NCBI GenBank assembly: GCA_022385755.1
Contig: MU278356.1
Coordinates: forward strand, 728,589-792,588
DNA length: 64,000 nucleotides
DNA from: Trametopsis cervina
Taxonomy: Eukaryota; Basidiomycota; Agaricomycetes; Polyporales; Irpicaceae
Direction: 5' to 3'
Positions 1 to 13,000 of this stretch are shown one piece after another; position 1 is the stretch's first letter; the number at the start of each line of letters is the position of its first letter. The notes below the pieces were generated by a model that was given only the letters and a program-made list of their open reading frames with translations, had not been told where the DNA came from and searched no databases. Position numbers and translations under genes: made by a program.

Positions 1-881
1 CCTGAAGAGGCGTCCAGTGGATCATATTGTAACCACGTTCACTGGTCTCGGCGAGGTAGTCGCGCCAATCAGGGATGGATCCCATCCATTTGGATACCAA
101 TGTTAGAATCGATAGACCATCTAGCGGCAAGTTAACGTAATCCGACAGAATTGAGCCTCCAGTCTCGGATACTGTGGCATTCTGTCCTATGATGGGGGAC
201 CTCGCCTTCGTACGCAGGATGGGGTCAATGTTGAAGTACCCTTCCCGGCCCTTGACGCGTGTTCCAGGAGCATCGCCGTCGTACTCAACCCAATAGCAGA
301 ACGCGCCTGCATGGGAGATGGGTAGATCAATCTGGATGGGTTTTGAAAAGTCCGTAGGGAGTCTAAGAGGGAACCGGGTTCATTTTTATGCTGCTCTCCC
401 ATGGAAACACGTACTTTCGTTCCGCAAACTTTTCCCTCTCAAATTGCCCTCCATCCAAGGGGAAGTTCGTCTTAAATACGCCATTCTTTGATGCGGGAGT
501 TCCAGCATCCAAGGACACTCGCAAGATATATGGAGTGTATGCAGGTGGGAGGCGTACATACTACAAGGCGCGTCAGTTCATTCCCTTCGAGCACCGAAAC
601 AACACTCGTCGAAGATATCAATGATCGCATTGCCAGTATCTGCGGAGGAAACGACGAAATCGACGGAGACACGCAACTGATCTGTCCTTGTGTGGCCCAC
701 CATCGGGGTCTAGCTGGAGTTCGTATACACGGATCGGCTCGTCGCCTTGTTTGAAAGCAGACTCGAAGAACTCGAGACCCTCATCAGCGGGGGTCTTGGG
801 TGTCTTGGGAGCGTCTGAAAGGCTCTGAATATCGTTCTTGGGGATTTCAACTTTCTGGGTTATTTTCCGGGTCGAAGCCAT
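1..881 (-). CDS. GDB1: Glycogen debranching enzyme, N-terminal part (partial, runs off the window)
   Basis: This is the 5' end of a eukaryotic glycogen debranching enzyme, the bifunctional 4-alpha-glucanotransferase and amylo-1,6-glucosidase that removes branch points during cytosolic glycogen breakdown. The start ATG is at 881 and the first exon encodes the family's opening block with 'VYELQLDPDGGP'. After one or more introns, roughly 470-640, the frame resumes with a segment like the family's N-terminal beta domain ('FKTNFPLDGGQFEREKF', 'IDLPISHAGAFCYWVEYDGD'). It reaches 'SERGYNMIHWTPLQ' at the window edge, the conserved entry to the glucanotransferase barrel. Only about 200 of the usual roughly 1,500 residues are present. 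I did not fix the exon borders between 470 and 690. The identification is firm because several family blocks occur in the correct order. Confidence 0.9.
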
Positions 882-1381
882 GATAAGGACGCGGAAGGAG
901 GGAGAAAGGCGCGACTAGTGTTGTCCGCCGCGGTCTGAGGTATATATATCGCTGGAGGAAGCATGTCGAGTCGCGACCGTCCCCTTTGGCAAGACGTCGG
1001 TCCAATCACGACGCGTCAACGTGACGTCACTCCACTCCTTCTCGCCCTCCGGCCCTCTCGGCGTCATTCTAAGACAACCTTCGCACGTTTGCCGGGTAAG
1101 GTAGGAGAGCGGCCTCGAGCACCAGATTACTTGGCACGTATGCTATGACAATACAAACCATGAATCCAGATTGCAGGTCTGCAACTTATCGCCACACATG
1201 GCCAAAAGTAAGGGTATCATAATACTGAAGATATTCGTCCGTTGTTAATAGTTTAAATGAAGAGTATGTCAAGTACAGATGTGGAAGAGGAGACCAACGA
1301 TGCAAACGAACGAATGAGTGATCAGACAGCAACGACAAAACCTTATATACAATAACACCAGTTGACTTCTCAACGAGTGGA
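882..1381 (-). promoter_or_regulatory. GDB1 promoter and LRG1 3' flank
   Basis: This gap lies between the GDB1 start (minus strand) and the stop of the LIM-RhoGAP gene. It holds a clear TATA run at 941-948, 60 nt before the GDB1 ATG. A palindromic TGACGTCA (cAMP-response-element consensus) lies at 1022-1029, a CCAAT at 1002-1006 and a CCCCT (STRE core) at 981-985. A 61-codon plus-strand reading frame from 963 has no recognisable content and is probably chance. Regulatory roles are inferred from motif matches only. Confidence 0.5.
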
Positions 1382-4300
1382 TCATGAACGCTGCCGAACA
1401 GCCTGGGATGAGTGAGAAGCTGAGGAGAACGGGTGGACGCCATCCTGGCTGGTGCGGGATTGAACAAATGATGAAGGCCGGGAGGCAGAGGTGGGACGAC
1501 TAGGAGCTTGCATTGTCGGCGGTGCCCACTCGTCATGCCCATTCCCGTTCCCATTAGGGTAACCGTTCGCCATGCGAGGTTGAGGTGCCTGGATCGACGA
1601 CATTCCTTGCGACAGGGAAGCAGACGGTGTAGAGTATGGGGAGTGCTGCTGGTGACTGGGAGGGGATTGGGTTCGAGATTGAAGACCAGTACGTATTGGG
1701 TGATCAGACGGGGACGGAGATCCTATCTGCCCCCGTTCTGGGTATTGAGAGTTTGGTTGCGCCGATCTATGGTCCCGAGTCAGCACTATCGCATGAGAAG
1801 TTATATTGAATCTTACCTAGACTCTGACCTTGGGGAGCGCGTGTCTTCTGGCCGATTGAAGTTGAAACCATTCGAACCAACAGAGGGGGACATTAAGCCG
1901 GGCGTACGTCCTGATGACCTGAGACGGTGGTATGTGTCGCATTTCTTGAGGAATTCTTTGCTTGTGAGCTCCATGCTGTTCTGGAAGTACGCCTGGTCCT
2001 GCAGAATCGGTAGGAACTCTTCCGGTACACAGAAAAACTCGTCCTGGTTTTCAAGCAGTGCAGTAACGACACGAATGGCACCGAAGCTTTGGTCTGGCAC
2101 GCCATCCCTGCCTCTGGAGTACAGAATACTAGGGCAAATAACGGTTGCCAGGTTCGGTAGGTCCATCTTACTACCGGTCTCTTCGTCCATGTGCGCGAAC
2201 GATGCCACCCACTTCAGGAAAACAAACAACACCTCCATCGTGTCACGATGATGTTTCGGAAGTATGAGTGAGATCATGTGCAACAACCTCCTTTGCTCGG
2301 CTTCAGATTGTAAAGCTACACCGGTTTTGTGAGTAACAAGCCATGAGCTAGTAGAATGATACATACTCTGAGAAGCGACAAAGAGTCGATGGAGTTTGAA
2401 AGTCAGCAATGGGTCGGGCAGTTCTCGAAGGAATTTCTTCAGCAACGCAGCCAGCTGCACCGCATTATCTTGGGTCAGGTCCACCGATGACGGATCCCGG
2501 TCAATTGCGTCGGTGAGCTCCTTCAATCGTCTGATATTACCATTCTTCCGGAAGATGCCCTCCACGGACAGATCTGATCCCAAACGTCAAATCTTTCCGT
2601 ACAAGACACACACAAACAACGCACCCATTTGTCGCATGGCGGAAACCACGTCGTCCACGAAACTTGGGATTCGTAGAGGTGTACGTGAGGCTCCATGTAT
2701 CGAGTCCGCGCCCTCCTTCTCAACAAGAAGCTCCAACGGAATACCAAACACTCCTGATTGCAATATGAGAAGCAATTAGAAGCTGTCTGGTCTACCAGCG
2801 TACCTTTTTTCTTGATACTCTTCTTGTCGTTCCCCTGCTTGAATAGTTGTTTCCAGAACGAACTCTTCTTGGCCTCAACCAGCTCTAGGATCTCGTCTAA
2901 ATCGAACTGGTCGCGTAACGGAGACCGTTGCAACGCGAGGACAGCTGAATACTTGACGATAGCGAGCTCAACTGGACTCAGCTCAGCTACGAAAGGTATC
3001 GAGCTTTCCCGAGGGAGTGATCGATGTTGCTCCCGAGCTGTCACAGACTCAATGAGCTGTGGAATGTCGGCCAAGGTCAGCCCATCATCTACACCAGGTA
3101 ACCTTGGCTCGTCCACGCCTCCAGCCGGTGAGGTTGGCGCCGATTCATCCACAATCTTGATCTCAGTGTTGTTCCTTCCTAGAGAGGGGCGTATCCCCTC
3201 AAGATTACCAGGAGGTGTGATATGAGGCCGGGATGGTCCAGCTTGGGCCGGGATCTGTACGTTCGACTTCTGCGGCCGGGCTGATTGCACAGCGCGCTGA
3301 GCGGGATCTCGATGGGACTGTGTGACCTCGCTGGCCTGAGCCACCTTTCCGGTAGGACTCTCAACAACTGTCGAGCGCTTCGGGACCCGGGCAGTAGCAG
3401 ATAACTTGCGATCGAGGTGGTTGGATTTGAGGCGGTTGATGTCTTGACCATATGGATCATCACCATCACGAGGTGTTGGGGGAGTGGTGGCTACAAGGCG
3501 TGAGATATGGAAAAGAAGACCAGTATACGGACTTACATATGTTTGCGGATATAACACCTCGCTTCTTCAGGAGGACGTATAGTCGTCTCAAGGCTACGTT
3601 GAGAAGGAACGCATACTGCTCAAGACGAGAAACGGGCTGGAATCCGTTTCTACAGCCATTGTGCGTATGATCGACGCAGAATATGCCGACGGGGATACCG
3701 CCGAACTGTGCGGTGTCCTTCATACTGTCAGGATCATACGAAAAAATCTTGACGTTTGCAGGAGGACGACGCGCTGAGGATAACTTTGGCGTATCTTTAC
3801 TCCCTTCCGTCCTTTCCCGGTCATCCTGTTTCGCATAGTCATCCTGAGATTTCGATTCCTTCGGTTGCGGAACAGCGGCAGCCCTTCCGCACTGCGTACA
3901 TTGCAGGCAGTGCGAGTGCCATCGCTGATAGGTACCCAAACGGACGCAATCCTCCTCCACAGTGAGATTACACTTGACACAAAGGTCCGACGGCGGATTG
4001 ACGACGCTAACTTTCGAAAGCGTGGGATCCCGAGGACCGTTGACGAACGGTGATTCTCCCGCATTCTCGGGAGCGAGACTTTTGAATCCATAAGTCACCC
4101 CCTGCGTTCCTTGATTTGACTGGTCGGCAGAGGAGAGCATTTCACCATTGGCACGCTTCATCATGCGCTTGGCAGACGGGTTCCCTCCTTGAATCGCCAA
4201 CATGTGTAGCTTATCCAGGAAAGATCCGAGTGCATCTCGAACGTCTTGTTCGCGTTCCAACTTGAGGGCTCCAGTCAAGGCGATGCGAATGAGGATTTTC

Positions 4301-6205
4301 AGGTAATGAGCCAGGCCCGTCACAAGCGCCAATAGTTCCTGCGTCATGCCCATTCGTCTTGCACCTGTTTCTTGGGTGTGTGAAAGGAGTGTGAAGAGAT
4401 CTACAGTCTTGCGGCACAACATGCGAGCCTCTCGGACGTGTGACATGCCTGGGAGGTCATGTAAGCAGGGAAACCTAGGTAATGTGTAAGACCTACCCTT
4501 CATATTAAGTAGCGCAAATTGAAACTCCAAGTCGTCGATGGAAGCGAACAATACTTCAACATGCAAGATGAACTTCTCTGCCATTCGGATAGCATCCAAG
4601 TATTGTCCATTGCTAACTTGCCGGAGCATGTCCGAAATGCATGCGGCACTTGACTCTTCGAAGGCCGAGAGCACGCTGTGAGAGTTGAGAATCAAGGGGG
4701 ACATCATTATACAGGAGCAAGACTTACGTCCAGATGCGGTAAACCTGTTGTTCCATCTTGACTTGCTTGTCCTTCAGTGAAGCGGCATTCTCCTTCTTCT
4801 CCTCCTCAACATACCCATTCTCTGCCGGTGCCTGATCTACACTCTCAGTCGATGGTTGAAGGCTGTTCGGCCTTCGAACGTTGACCTTGACGTTCCAGAA
4901 CTAGATGCAACGTTACTACAGACACGCCGATGATCTTTGTCGCACTGCTCACTTTGTTAATCATGTAACACTCCGGATGCCAGCATTCGTCTCTCATGTT
5001 CCTGTTGATCTCCACGAACTGTTTCAGGATGGCACTGTTGCATCCCGCGCACTTCGTGGCGAATCGTGTCGAGTAATGGAAATGACAGTACACGTTCCCA
5101 TCATGCTCATAATACGAGTCTTGCGGACCAAACAGCGTTGGGCAAACAGAGCATGTGAAATGATCCACATGGAACTTTTTGTCTTTGAAGGCGATTATTA
5201 AGATGAGAGGACATATATTCAGGGTCTTGTGACGTACTGCATGCTGTTATATAACTCCCTCGCAGAGCTTGCCCACACTTCGCACAGATGAGATTGAGCC
5301 GCCTAAAGTAATCCCTCTCGCACAGAGGATGTTGTCTGCCATCGGAGCCATCGATGGGGAAGAACTTGGATGCGACGACGGTCCCACAGTCCTGATGCAG
5401 AGTTTGAATCAGGCATGACAGATAAGTATCTTGTAACTTACCATGCATTTGAAGCAGTTCAGATGATAGACTGCTCCTAACGCCCGTACGTACGCTCCAG
5501 ACATAGGTTTGCCACAGGCAGAACATATTCTATCGAGGTGTGAGTCAATAAAGCTGCAGCTCAGAATGCCAACACCCAGTATTCATAGCCCGGATGTGAA
5601 GTTACGGAGGCAATGGTTGGGTGTACTCACGAGGTTGCCAGGTTAGTACTTGACGTGTGTGCAGTAGATGGAGCAGTATTTGATGCCGGACCAGCACCGT
5701 TTGTAGACGATTCGTCTGAGGACACAGATGCTGCGCTCTCTGGACGATGATCACTGTGGTCGTAGACGTCCGAAGAGAGATGAGCATGATTACCAGAGCT
5801 TGCGGGTGTTGTTGGCCGACTGGCAGTCAAGAATGCAGGTCTTCCAGTCGTATTAGCCAAGAAGTCAGCACCATTGCTTTGCACTGAGCTGCCATGGTTG
5901 AGGTCTTCACTGCGAGCATGATGCGGTTCGAAAGACTTCAGTCTCTTAGAGTCGAGATCATGCGGGGAACTGAGCGTCGATGCACGAGTAGGAAAGCTCG
6001 GTCGCTCGGGAAGGTAGCCAGAATGACCTATAGGCGCAGAAGCAGGACCATTACGAGGAGAGGTGGGTAGTTGTGTTGGATGATGATGAGTATCGGTGTC
6101 TTCAACCATGTAAGCCAGAGCGGATTGACCAGAAGGAGAGCTAGACAGCTTCTGTTGGCGGACCTGGTCCGCGGAACTGCTCATGAGGACCGCTCCAAAT
6201 TCCAA
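1382..6205 (-). CDS. LRG1: LIM-domain RhoGAP, Lrg1 type
   Basis: This is a large multi-exon protein with a Ser/Thr-rich N-terminus, two LIM zinc-binding domains (about 5530-4900), a third LIM (about 4030-3690), and a RhoGAP domain (about 2760-1990). A Ser/Pro/Gln-rich tail follows and ends at 1382. The LIM domains show spaced Cys/His pairs such as 'CAGCNSAILKQFVEI' and 'CVKCNLTVEEDC'. The RhoGAP carries the arginine finger in 'VEGIFRKNGNIRRL', so it should be active. In yeasts, three LIM domains plus RhoGAP is the Lrg1 arrangement, a GAP for Rho1 that restrains beta-1,3-glucan synthesis and cell-wall signalling; Rga1/Rga2 have two LIMs. The start is the first ATG of the N-terminal exon (6205); an in-frame ATG eight codons in (6184) is an alternative. 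At least ten short introns interrupt it. Confidence 0.88.
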
Positions 6206-6818
6206 TACGTCGCCAGAGCGGTCCTGAGTATTGTCGATGAAGATGAGAGTTGAAGAACGGCGGCAACGTCGGAAAAGGTGATGAGCGGCAGCGACAACCG
6301 ATGCTGAAGCGCTGCACGACGTCTAATTACTGTGACATTACGTGACGCACCGCCCGGCGGGCTGTGACCGTCACATGGGCGCGGAGCCTAAGCGTACTAC
6401 GGGGATATAGAGCCGAGACGTGCTGCTGACCTCTGCACACTTTGTGTAGTGGCCTTCGGCTCCTTCGCGCTGAGATCTCTCTGTATCTCAAGAAAACCGC
6501 GCGGAAGTCACTCGTTGATGCAGCCGCAAAACCCCCTCCTCATATCTGGCCGGTAGCGTGACCTTGTGCTTATGACGCTCAGCAGCCTGAGAATATCTCA
6601 ATGATCACTAAGCAGCATGTATATTTGTACGCTGTCATGATGGAGAGGCTGCACAATATTCCTTTATTACAGTATCTACGGCACGATTATGATCTGACCG
6701 CTAGCAACATAGTGTTACAACGAAACATCCATACAGAAGAGTACAACATTAATCCTATAAATGTGAGTGAGGTCTTCATTATACCTTGAGACAGATATTA
6801 CCAAGTCCGCACTGCTGC
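6206..6818. other. Intergenic: LRG1 upstream region and amidase 3' flank
   Basis: The gap contains the LRG1 upstream region (first 250 nt) with several CACGTG-like and GC-rich stretches around 6340-6370. The rest is AT-richer sequence leading to the amidase stop. The plus-strand reading frame at 6601-6789 has no recognisable content. Nothing else is seen. Confidence 0.4.
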
Positions 6819-9177
6819 CTATCGAGACGCCACGCCATTCTGGAGTTTCTCCCAAGCACCAGGTCCAAACGACCTTGGCCCCAAAGCAGCGTCGACCACC
6901 TTCATCATCTCTATTACTTTTTCTTCCTCCCACCTCGGCCCAGCAATTTGAATGCCGACCGGGAGACCCGCCATCTTCTTGGCGTTATACACGGAATTTT
7001 CGCCTTTGTAAAGAAGCATTTCCAGCAAGGGTGAAGTTTTCGTGCTGGCCGAGCACCCGGCTCGATGCCATTCTTCCGTAATTGCATCTTTGTCGGGGTC
7101 AACCCTGGTGACGGGAACCACACCGACGGGTGTATCGGTCAGGTTATACAGAATCGTCGCTCCAGCGAGTGTGGCAACCTGGGCAACCGACCTGCAGCCA
7201 ATAAGTTCAAACATAACAAGGACAGAAGCGTGTATGATCAACTTACTGGTGTGGCAATGCAGGAACAGCTTGTACCGGCGAGATAATACCGTCAAAGTGA
7301 TGTCCGTCCCATAGCTGATAACAGCGACTTCAGTAAAATATAAGGCCAGCTAATGGGAATGCATACCTTGTGGTTGACGCTCCTCACAAAGCTCTTTGTC
7401 TGCGCTGTTTGCTTCCAAAATTCATAGACCGATTTTGGTCTGCACACGCGCAATACCTCCGCCATGAACGGGTCACCAGCTACCCGATCAAGCACCCAGC
7501 ATATCATAGTTCGGGCCCAGCCTGAAGGACAGTAAGTATATAGCCAGAGTTGGAGTACGAGCGCGGCCTACCCCATATCTTAGGTCCCAAGTCAACGGTC
7601 GTCAATTCGTATTGCTGCAAACGCCCATTAGCGGAAATAAATGTTTGTGGGTACACTAAGCTCACCTTTGGATCGCTGCCTATGGGCGTAAAAAGCGTCT
7701 TGTTGCCATCTGCATTGACCAAAGACAACAGATGCTGTATCGCGATATCCGCTATTTAGGGTGTCATTGATTACTCGGTAGCTTAAATAAATGTAGCAGT
7801 GACATACATTCGGCAGGAAAAGGCAGTTCAATGCACTCGTGCCCAGCGAGGCGCAACGCTTCTACTGTCTCATATACTGCCCTCTGACAGGCAGGAGAAC
7901 TCCTGACATACGGATCTGTGAGAGAGACATTAACGATGTTCAAGATGCAATGGCACGTCAAGTACCTGAGACATAATAGCCGAACGTGAGCCTATCCGGA
8001 AGCTTAACATCCCTGTACGGTATAGGAGCGATTTCATAGTCCTCCGTGGCTTTCCCCATCACGACACGGCAAGCAAGTTCGAGATCCGCAACCGTACTAA
8101 CATAAGGTTCAGTGCGCTTGTTATGCTGTCAAGTCGAAGCAGGCCTACCGCGCAATCGGACCAGTGGTAGAATGAATAGCCTCAAAACCAGGCATGTTGT
8201 CTAGCAACCATTCAGAATACGGAGGTATAAGTTTGATCCTATTCACTCACCTCGCGCCCCCACCGTACTGATTCTGCCATAGCCGGGTTTGAGGGTGTAT
8301 AGGCCGCAGTATGAGGCAGGAATCCGCAAACTGCCGCCAACGTCGTTCCCCCATCCGAGTGCACTCCCATCCATTGCCAGAAGTGCGCAATCACCACCAG
8401 ACGATCCGCCACAAGTATGTGCATCACTGTATGGGTTGAGCGACCGGCCCCATACTGGGTTGACACATTCGAAAAACATTAAACATTGCGACAAGTTGGT
8501 TTTGACGAATGGAATTCCTCCGGCTTCCCGCACTAACCGAACCAACTGCGCGAAATTAATTTCATGACCAACTATCACTTCCGGCTGCAGTAGGGTCTTA
8601 CCTCCGCATCAGCTTTGGCCGGATGATTAGCAAGCATGGTGTGTCCGGCGGTGGTATCATAACCAGCGACATGAACTGGTATGCCGGTGTGAGAGGTAAA
8701 CTACAAGAAGCAAACGGATAACGCCTCACAGAGATCTTTGAAGCTCACGGGCACGCCGTGCAAGGGTCCTTTGATTTTCCCTGTTTTGCGAAAGTATTCG
8801 TCTAGAGTATGAGCCTGCTCGCGGGCTCTATCAAACAGAACTAGACGGACATAAGCCTAAGGAAAGTATCACAAGAGCATGACGCTAACCTTCCGTTAAG
8901 CAATTCGTAGTCGTTTGTGCCTTGGCGGCCTGGACAATATACGCCTCTAAGACCTCGGATGCCGTCCATTCACTTGTGCTGATCCGCTGGACAATTTCTG
9001 ACGCTAATGGTGGCTTCAGACCGCTGTGCGAAATAGCGATATGATCAACTCACCTGAAGCTTGGATATATGTGGCGAGACTAGGAAACGATGCTGATACA
9101 CCTTGTAACCTGCTCCTGCGTTGGGTTTGTTTATAATCTACAAGGGGCTTCCAGGAAGGGGACCCGAATGGCCACAT
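6819..9177 (-). CDS. Amidase of the amidase-signature family (amdS-like)
   Basis: This enzyme should hydrolyse small amides to acid plus ammonia, most likely in the cytosol; the substrate cannot be read from sequence. The Ser-Ser-Lys machinery is visible: the lysine in 'GPLHGVPVSFKD' (about 8770), the Gly/Ser-rich loop 'CGGSSGGDCAL' (about 8410), and the cis and nucleophile serines around 'NDVGGSLRIPASYCGLYTLKP' (about 8310). The C-terminal block 'KMAGLPVGIQIAGPRWEEEKV' is typical of fungal acetamidase-like proteins. The start at 9177 opens 'MWPFGSPSWKPLVDYKQ'. The first intron uses a donor after the codon for Ser at about 9056 and an acceptor about 56 nt on, which restores the frame into 'EIVQRISTSEWTASEVL'. 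About ten introns, roughly 550-600 residues. It sits alone between two RhoGAP genes. Confidence 0.88.
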
Positions 9178-10041
9178 GCTTTAGATGACAGCTTCAGCGG
9201 AATACCAGGAGAGTGGCGGTAGGATCCGGGAATGGAGGCACTGTCGTATGGGGCCATGGTCCTTTATATGTTGTGTGTTTATGTGTCGCTGTCGGATGTT
9301 TATTGCAGGTCCGCCAATTGAGGATGTAGTAATGGTTGAAGTATTCTAGCCCGAAAGCAGCCTGGACTGACGCATGATCAAGTCTCCCAGGGCGCCGTGT
9401 TACGGCAGGGTAGTTGCCCGCGGTAGTGTGGCACCAGCATACCCTTGTTAACCGACCATCACAGAGCGTTTATCTAGGTGTCAACTTATAGAGTACTGTC
9501 ACAACGTTAGCACCGATTTCCAGAACTTGCCGTATGGGTGCCTCTCCGATTCTTGTTGACGATAATGAGCAAGTAGAACGTCTGGCTTGGAGGACGAATT
9601 ATTGACGTACCATAGCGCGGATAGACCCTTTCTGCAAATCCTCCTGGTTACGTTTTGGTACATTCCGTGGCTGCTCCATTGCAAGTAAATTTACTGTACG
9701 ATCATTTCGCTCAGTTTACGGTACCGCTTGATGAAAGGCGTCATGTAGACAGTCAGATGGCGGACTGCTGCGATCGCTCTAAGAGGCTTACTGTAAGTCA
9801 GATCCGTGGCCCATCGGCGGAACGCAGAGGACAAGGTACTGTCCCTCTGACGTTCATATCGATAGGTACATGTGTGAGCACCATCATGATAGTGGGTCGA
9901 CAGCAATGTATTACTCAAGCCCATTCAATTCACGAATATCCAACATACCAGCTCCTGAGATGTGTATAGATAAGACAAGCAGAGTGCGCAGCACTTTATA
10001 ACGGGTACATAGCAAGCTTCACAGGGTCAGCATATCCTTCT
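9178..10041. other. Intergenic, 0.86 kb, no gene seen
   Basis: This stretch lies between the amidase start and the stop of the F-BAR RhoGAP gene. It should hold the amidase promoter (9178 to about 9400) and the 3' flank of the other gene. Short reading frames on both strands (9499-9969) overlap each other and match nothing I recognise. Confidence 0.4.
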
Positions 10042-13000
10042 TCACTGTATGATGTCGTCCTCGGCATCACTGGCCATGGTCCTACGTTCGAACGCAGATG
10101 CACGACTTGCACTGCTTCGCTTAACGTGGCTGATCGTCGGTCTAGAGGGTGATCGCCCTGGAGTGCCAGGGCTCTCTGGCCTCGAAATACCACCGCCGAC
10201 AACAGGGCTGCGGTTGTTGAAGTTATTAACCATGCTGCTCACTGAGCCGTTTCCGGAACGAGGTCCCCGTGTAACAGGCCTTGGTCCTCGGGCTCCAACG
10301 GGGGGCGTTGCAGACGATCGCCGAGAGAGCGTCACTTTGGTAGGCGAAGCATCACGGGAGGTAGACCGCGGGGTGGTTGGGCTACTGTATCCAGATTGAA
10401 TTGGAGCAACCGGCGGAGGAGATTCTGGCTCAGCTGGGGGGTCAACGAAACTTGGCATAGGAAGTGGCACGTGGTCATCCGCTTCTGTGTGAGGGTTTGG
10501 TAGGTGATCATCGTGCTCAGGTGGAGGTTCTTGGAAATGGGGTCGAGGGGGAAGGTAGTCGTCTTCAGGCGGAGGTTCTTTGAATGTCGGTGGGACAGTA
10601 GTTGATCCAGCTGTAGCCGTACGGGGAACTAGAGGCGGGGGAGGAGGTATGTTCGAAAAGTCCGGTGAAGCGCTTCCTGAGGGGGACACAGCAGATGGTG
10701 GTGGGGGAATAACGGCAGGTGGCGGGGGGATAGCAGCAGGTGGCGGCGGTGGCGGAGGAGAGGCAACATTAGCAGATGGCGGTGGGGGAACAGTAGGAGG
10801 TGCAGGAATCTCTTCTGGCTCCGAGACGACGGTAATCGTCGGAGACGAGGCGTGTTTCTCAGAACTAATCGAAGAACGAGCGGTAGATCCAGGCAGGGGT
10901 GGAACCGGAGGAGGAGACTTGGCCTTCAGACCGCGCTGAGCAAGCTGTTGCGCAGCTAATTCCTTCAAATCAGCACCAGCTGAGATACGACTGCGACTCA
11001 TGCGCATGTCCATAGGGCGGGTACGTTTCCTGATCGGCACCTTTCTTTCAGAATCGCGCTTCTTTTTCGTAATCGTTGGCGGCAGTATTTCATCGTATCT
11101 CTCGACGAGGTCGATAAACAGAACTATCGGATGCTAGTTTAATACCGGGATTCTCAACAGAAGCCTGAAGACTTACGTGTAGGATGACGGTCTTGGATAG
11201 AAAATTTTGTCTCAACTTTCGGTCTTAGTATTGCTGGATGAAGGCTTATCAGTCTTATGACGCCTTGTGATTATGACCAACCGCACCTCTTCCAAGGCTT
11301 AGACCAAGCTTATTGATGAACAGGTCATCAGGTTCATCTACCCCGGAAGTGTCGGTAACCAGTCTGGGTCAAGTAGTATAAGTCAGCGCGCCACTGGTGC
11401 GAAGTGTCGTAACTTACTGCTTGAGGTGCTTGACAAGCGTGTCAAGGACGAGGAGATGGACACGCGGCAATTTCTGCAATGCCCCCTGCAGATCCTGAAT
11501 ACGTTGTTGCTGCGTGGGCTGCTCTTCAGGTTTGGCGGCACCGACTGCAATGGTGTCAGTGAATCATTCAATTTATTGAAGTGAATAATGCGTACCAGTT
11601 GGATATAATTTGCGGATATCATCCCATCCTTCGTAGGTGCCGAGCGGAGGATCCAGTTCAAGAAGCCATAGTTTCACGGCGCTGGCAAGCACGGGCGCGT
11701 CGTACTTGGACAAGGTGTCATCAGGGATTTCTTCGTTGGCCGGAACAGCATTGAGCGTCTCGCGCAGATGATGGACCGCAACCAGAGGCACTTCGTAGAT
11801 CCAAGTCTTCCTTTTCTCCGCGTTATCCGGCAGCTTGGCGTACGCTTCGGTCAGTGCACCAAGTAATGCGGCGAGAGCAGGATGAACCGCGTCTTTCTTT
11901 TCGTCCGGTGTCGCGGCGTTGCCGTTCCAGAAGCCTGCATCTGCCCACCTTCTCAGATCAAGGCCGAAGACAACATCGGACTCGTCATGAGAAAGGGATT
12001 CATATACATGAGCTGTCGGGCGGAAGGGACCTGTTCGGTATTGCTCAATGATAGCCTTCAGGTCGGACTCCGGTTTATATGCATCAATCAAAGTGACTGA
12101 GCGTTCGAGTGCAGCAGCGCTGCCGTTCGTCAGCGATCCGATGCATTCCTTGTACTGTGACAGAACTATGCGTGCATTAGTAACGATATCCAGCATTCCA
12201 TATATTTCTATCACTCACCCGTCTTAACAGCCCGCAGACGATCGAGCTCCCACTGCTGTAACCTTTTGAGCGTATCCTCGATCCTTTCCTCAAGCCCAAG
12301 GCGCTGCCTGTCAAGGCCCCTTACAGCTGCTTTATAGTCCGCGTCCGCGGCTTCGGCCTCGCGACGGGCCTTCACGTAAGGAGCCTCGCCGTTCGGGTTG
12401 CTCTGTAACGCTTTGGAAACGAGACTGGCAAGACCCCCTGCGCGTTTCGCTACTCCTTCGGCGAGCGGGGTGAGGTTCTTCTCGATGGGCGAAACAATCT
12501 TTTCGTCCTTCTTCGGGACGCCCAAAGTGAAAGCCTACACAGAAACTAGTCAATTGCGGGATTAACTACTTGTGAGGACCTGGTGCATACCCTGGGACGT
12601 ATTTGGAAGAATGCATCGTTTGAGTTCTCATACTCATTGCCTAATTCCCCCAGACGTCGGAGGAGACCATGTTTCTGGGTGAGTTCTTTGGCGACATCTT
12701 CAGCACGATCCAGATTCCCAGCCAGCACGTCGACGTTGTTCTTCAGCCAGTCGGTGAACTCTTCACCGGTAAAAGCGTCCGGATATTCACCCAGCAATGG
12801 GAAACGTATAGCACGAAGAGGCAGTTCTTTCTTCGCCTTGGTCAGCAGATCGCTGAGTTCTTGGGGGTCGAAGGAGACGCCCGCAACTACGATAGGCGGA
12901 GCGGGTGGTGCAGGTACAGGGTTTGTTGACAATGTCGGCGGAGGAAGGGGTGGGGACAGAGGCGGAGGGGAGGCGAGGAGCGGCGCGTCGTCGTTATCTG

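Noticed and set aside
9056..9177. Apparent frameshift at the first amidase intron
   Set aside because: The nearest AG acceptor breaks the frame. An acceptor about 20 nt further restores it and gives a 56-nt intron, so no lesion is needed.
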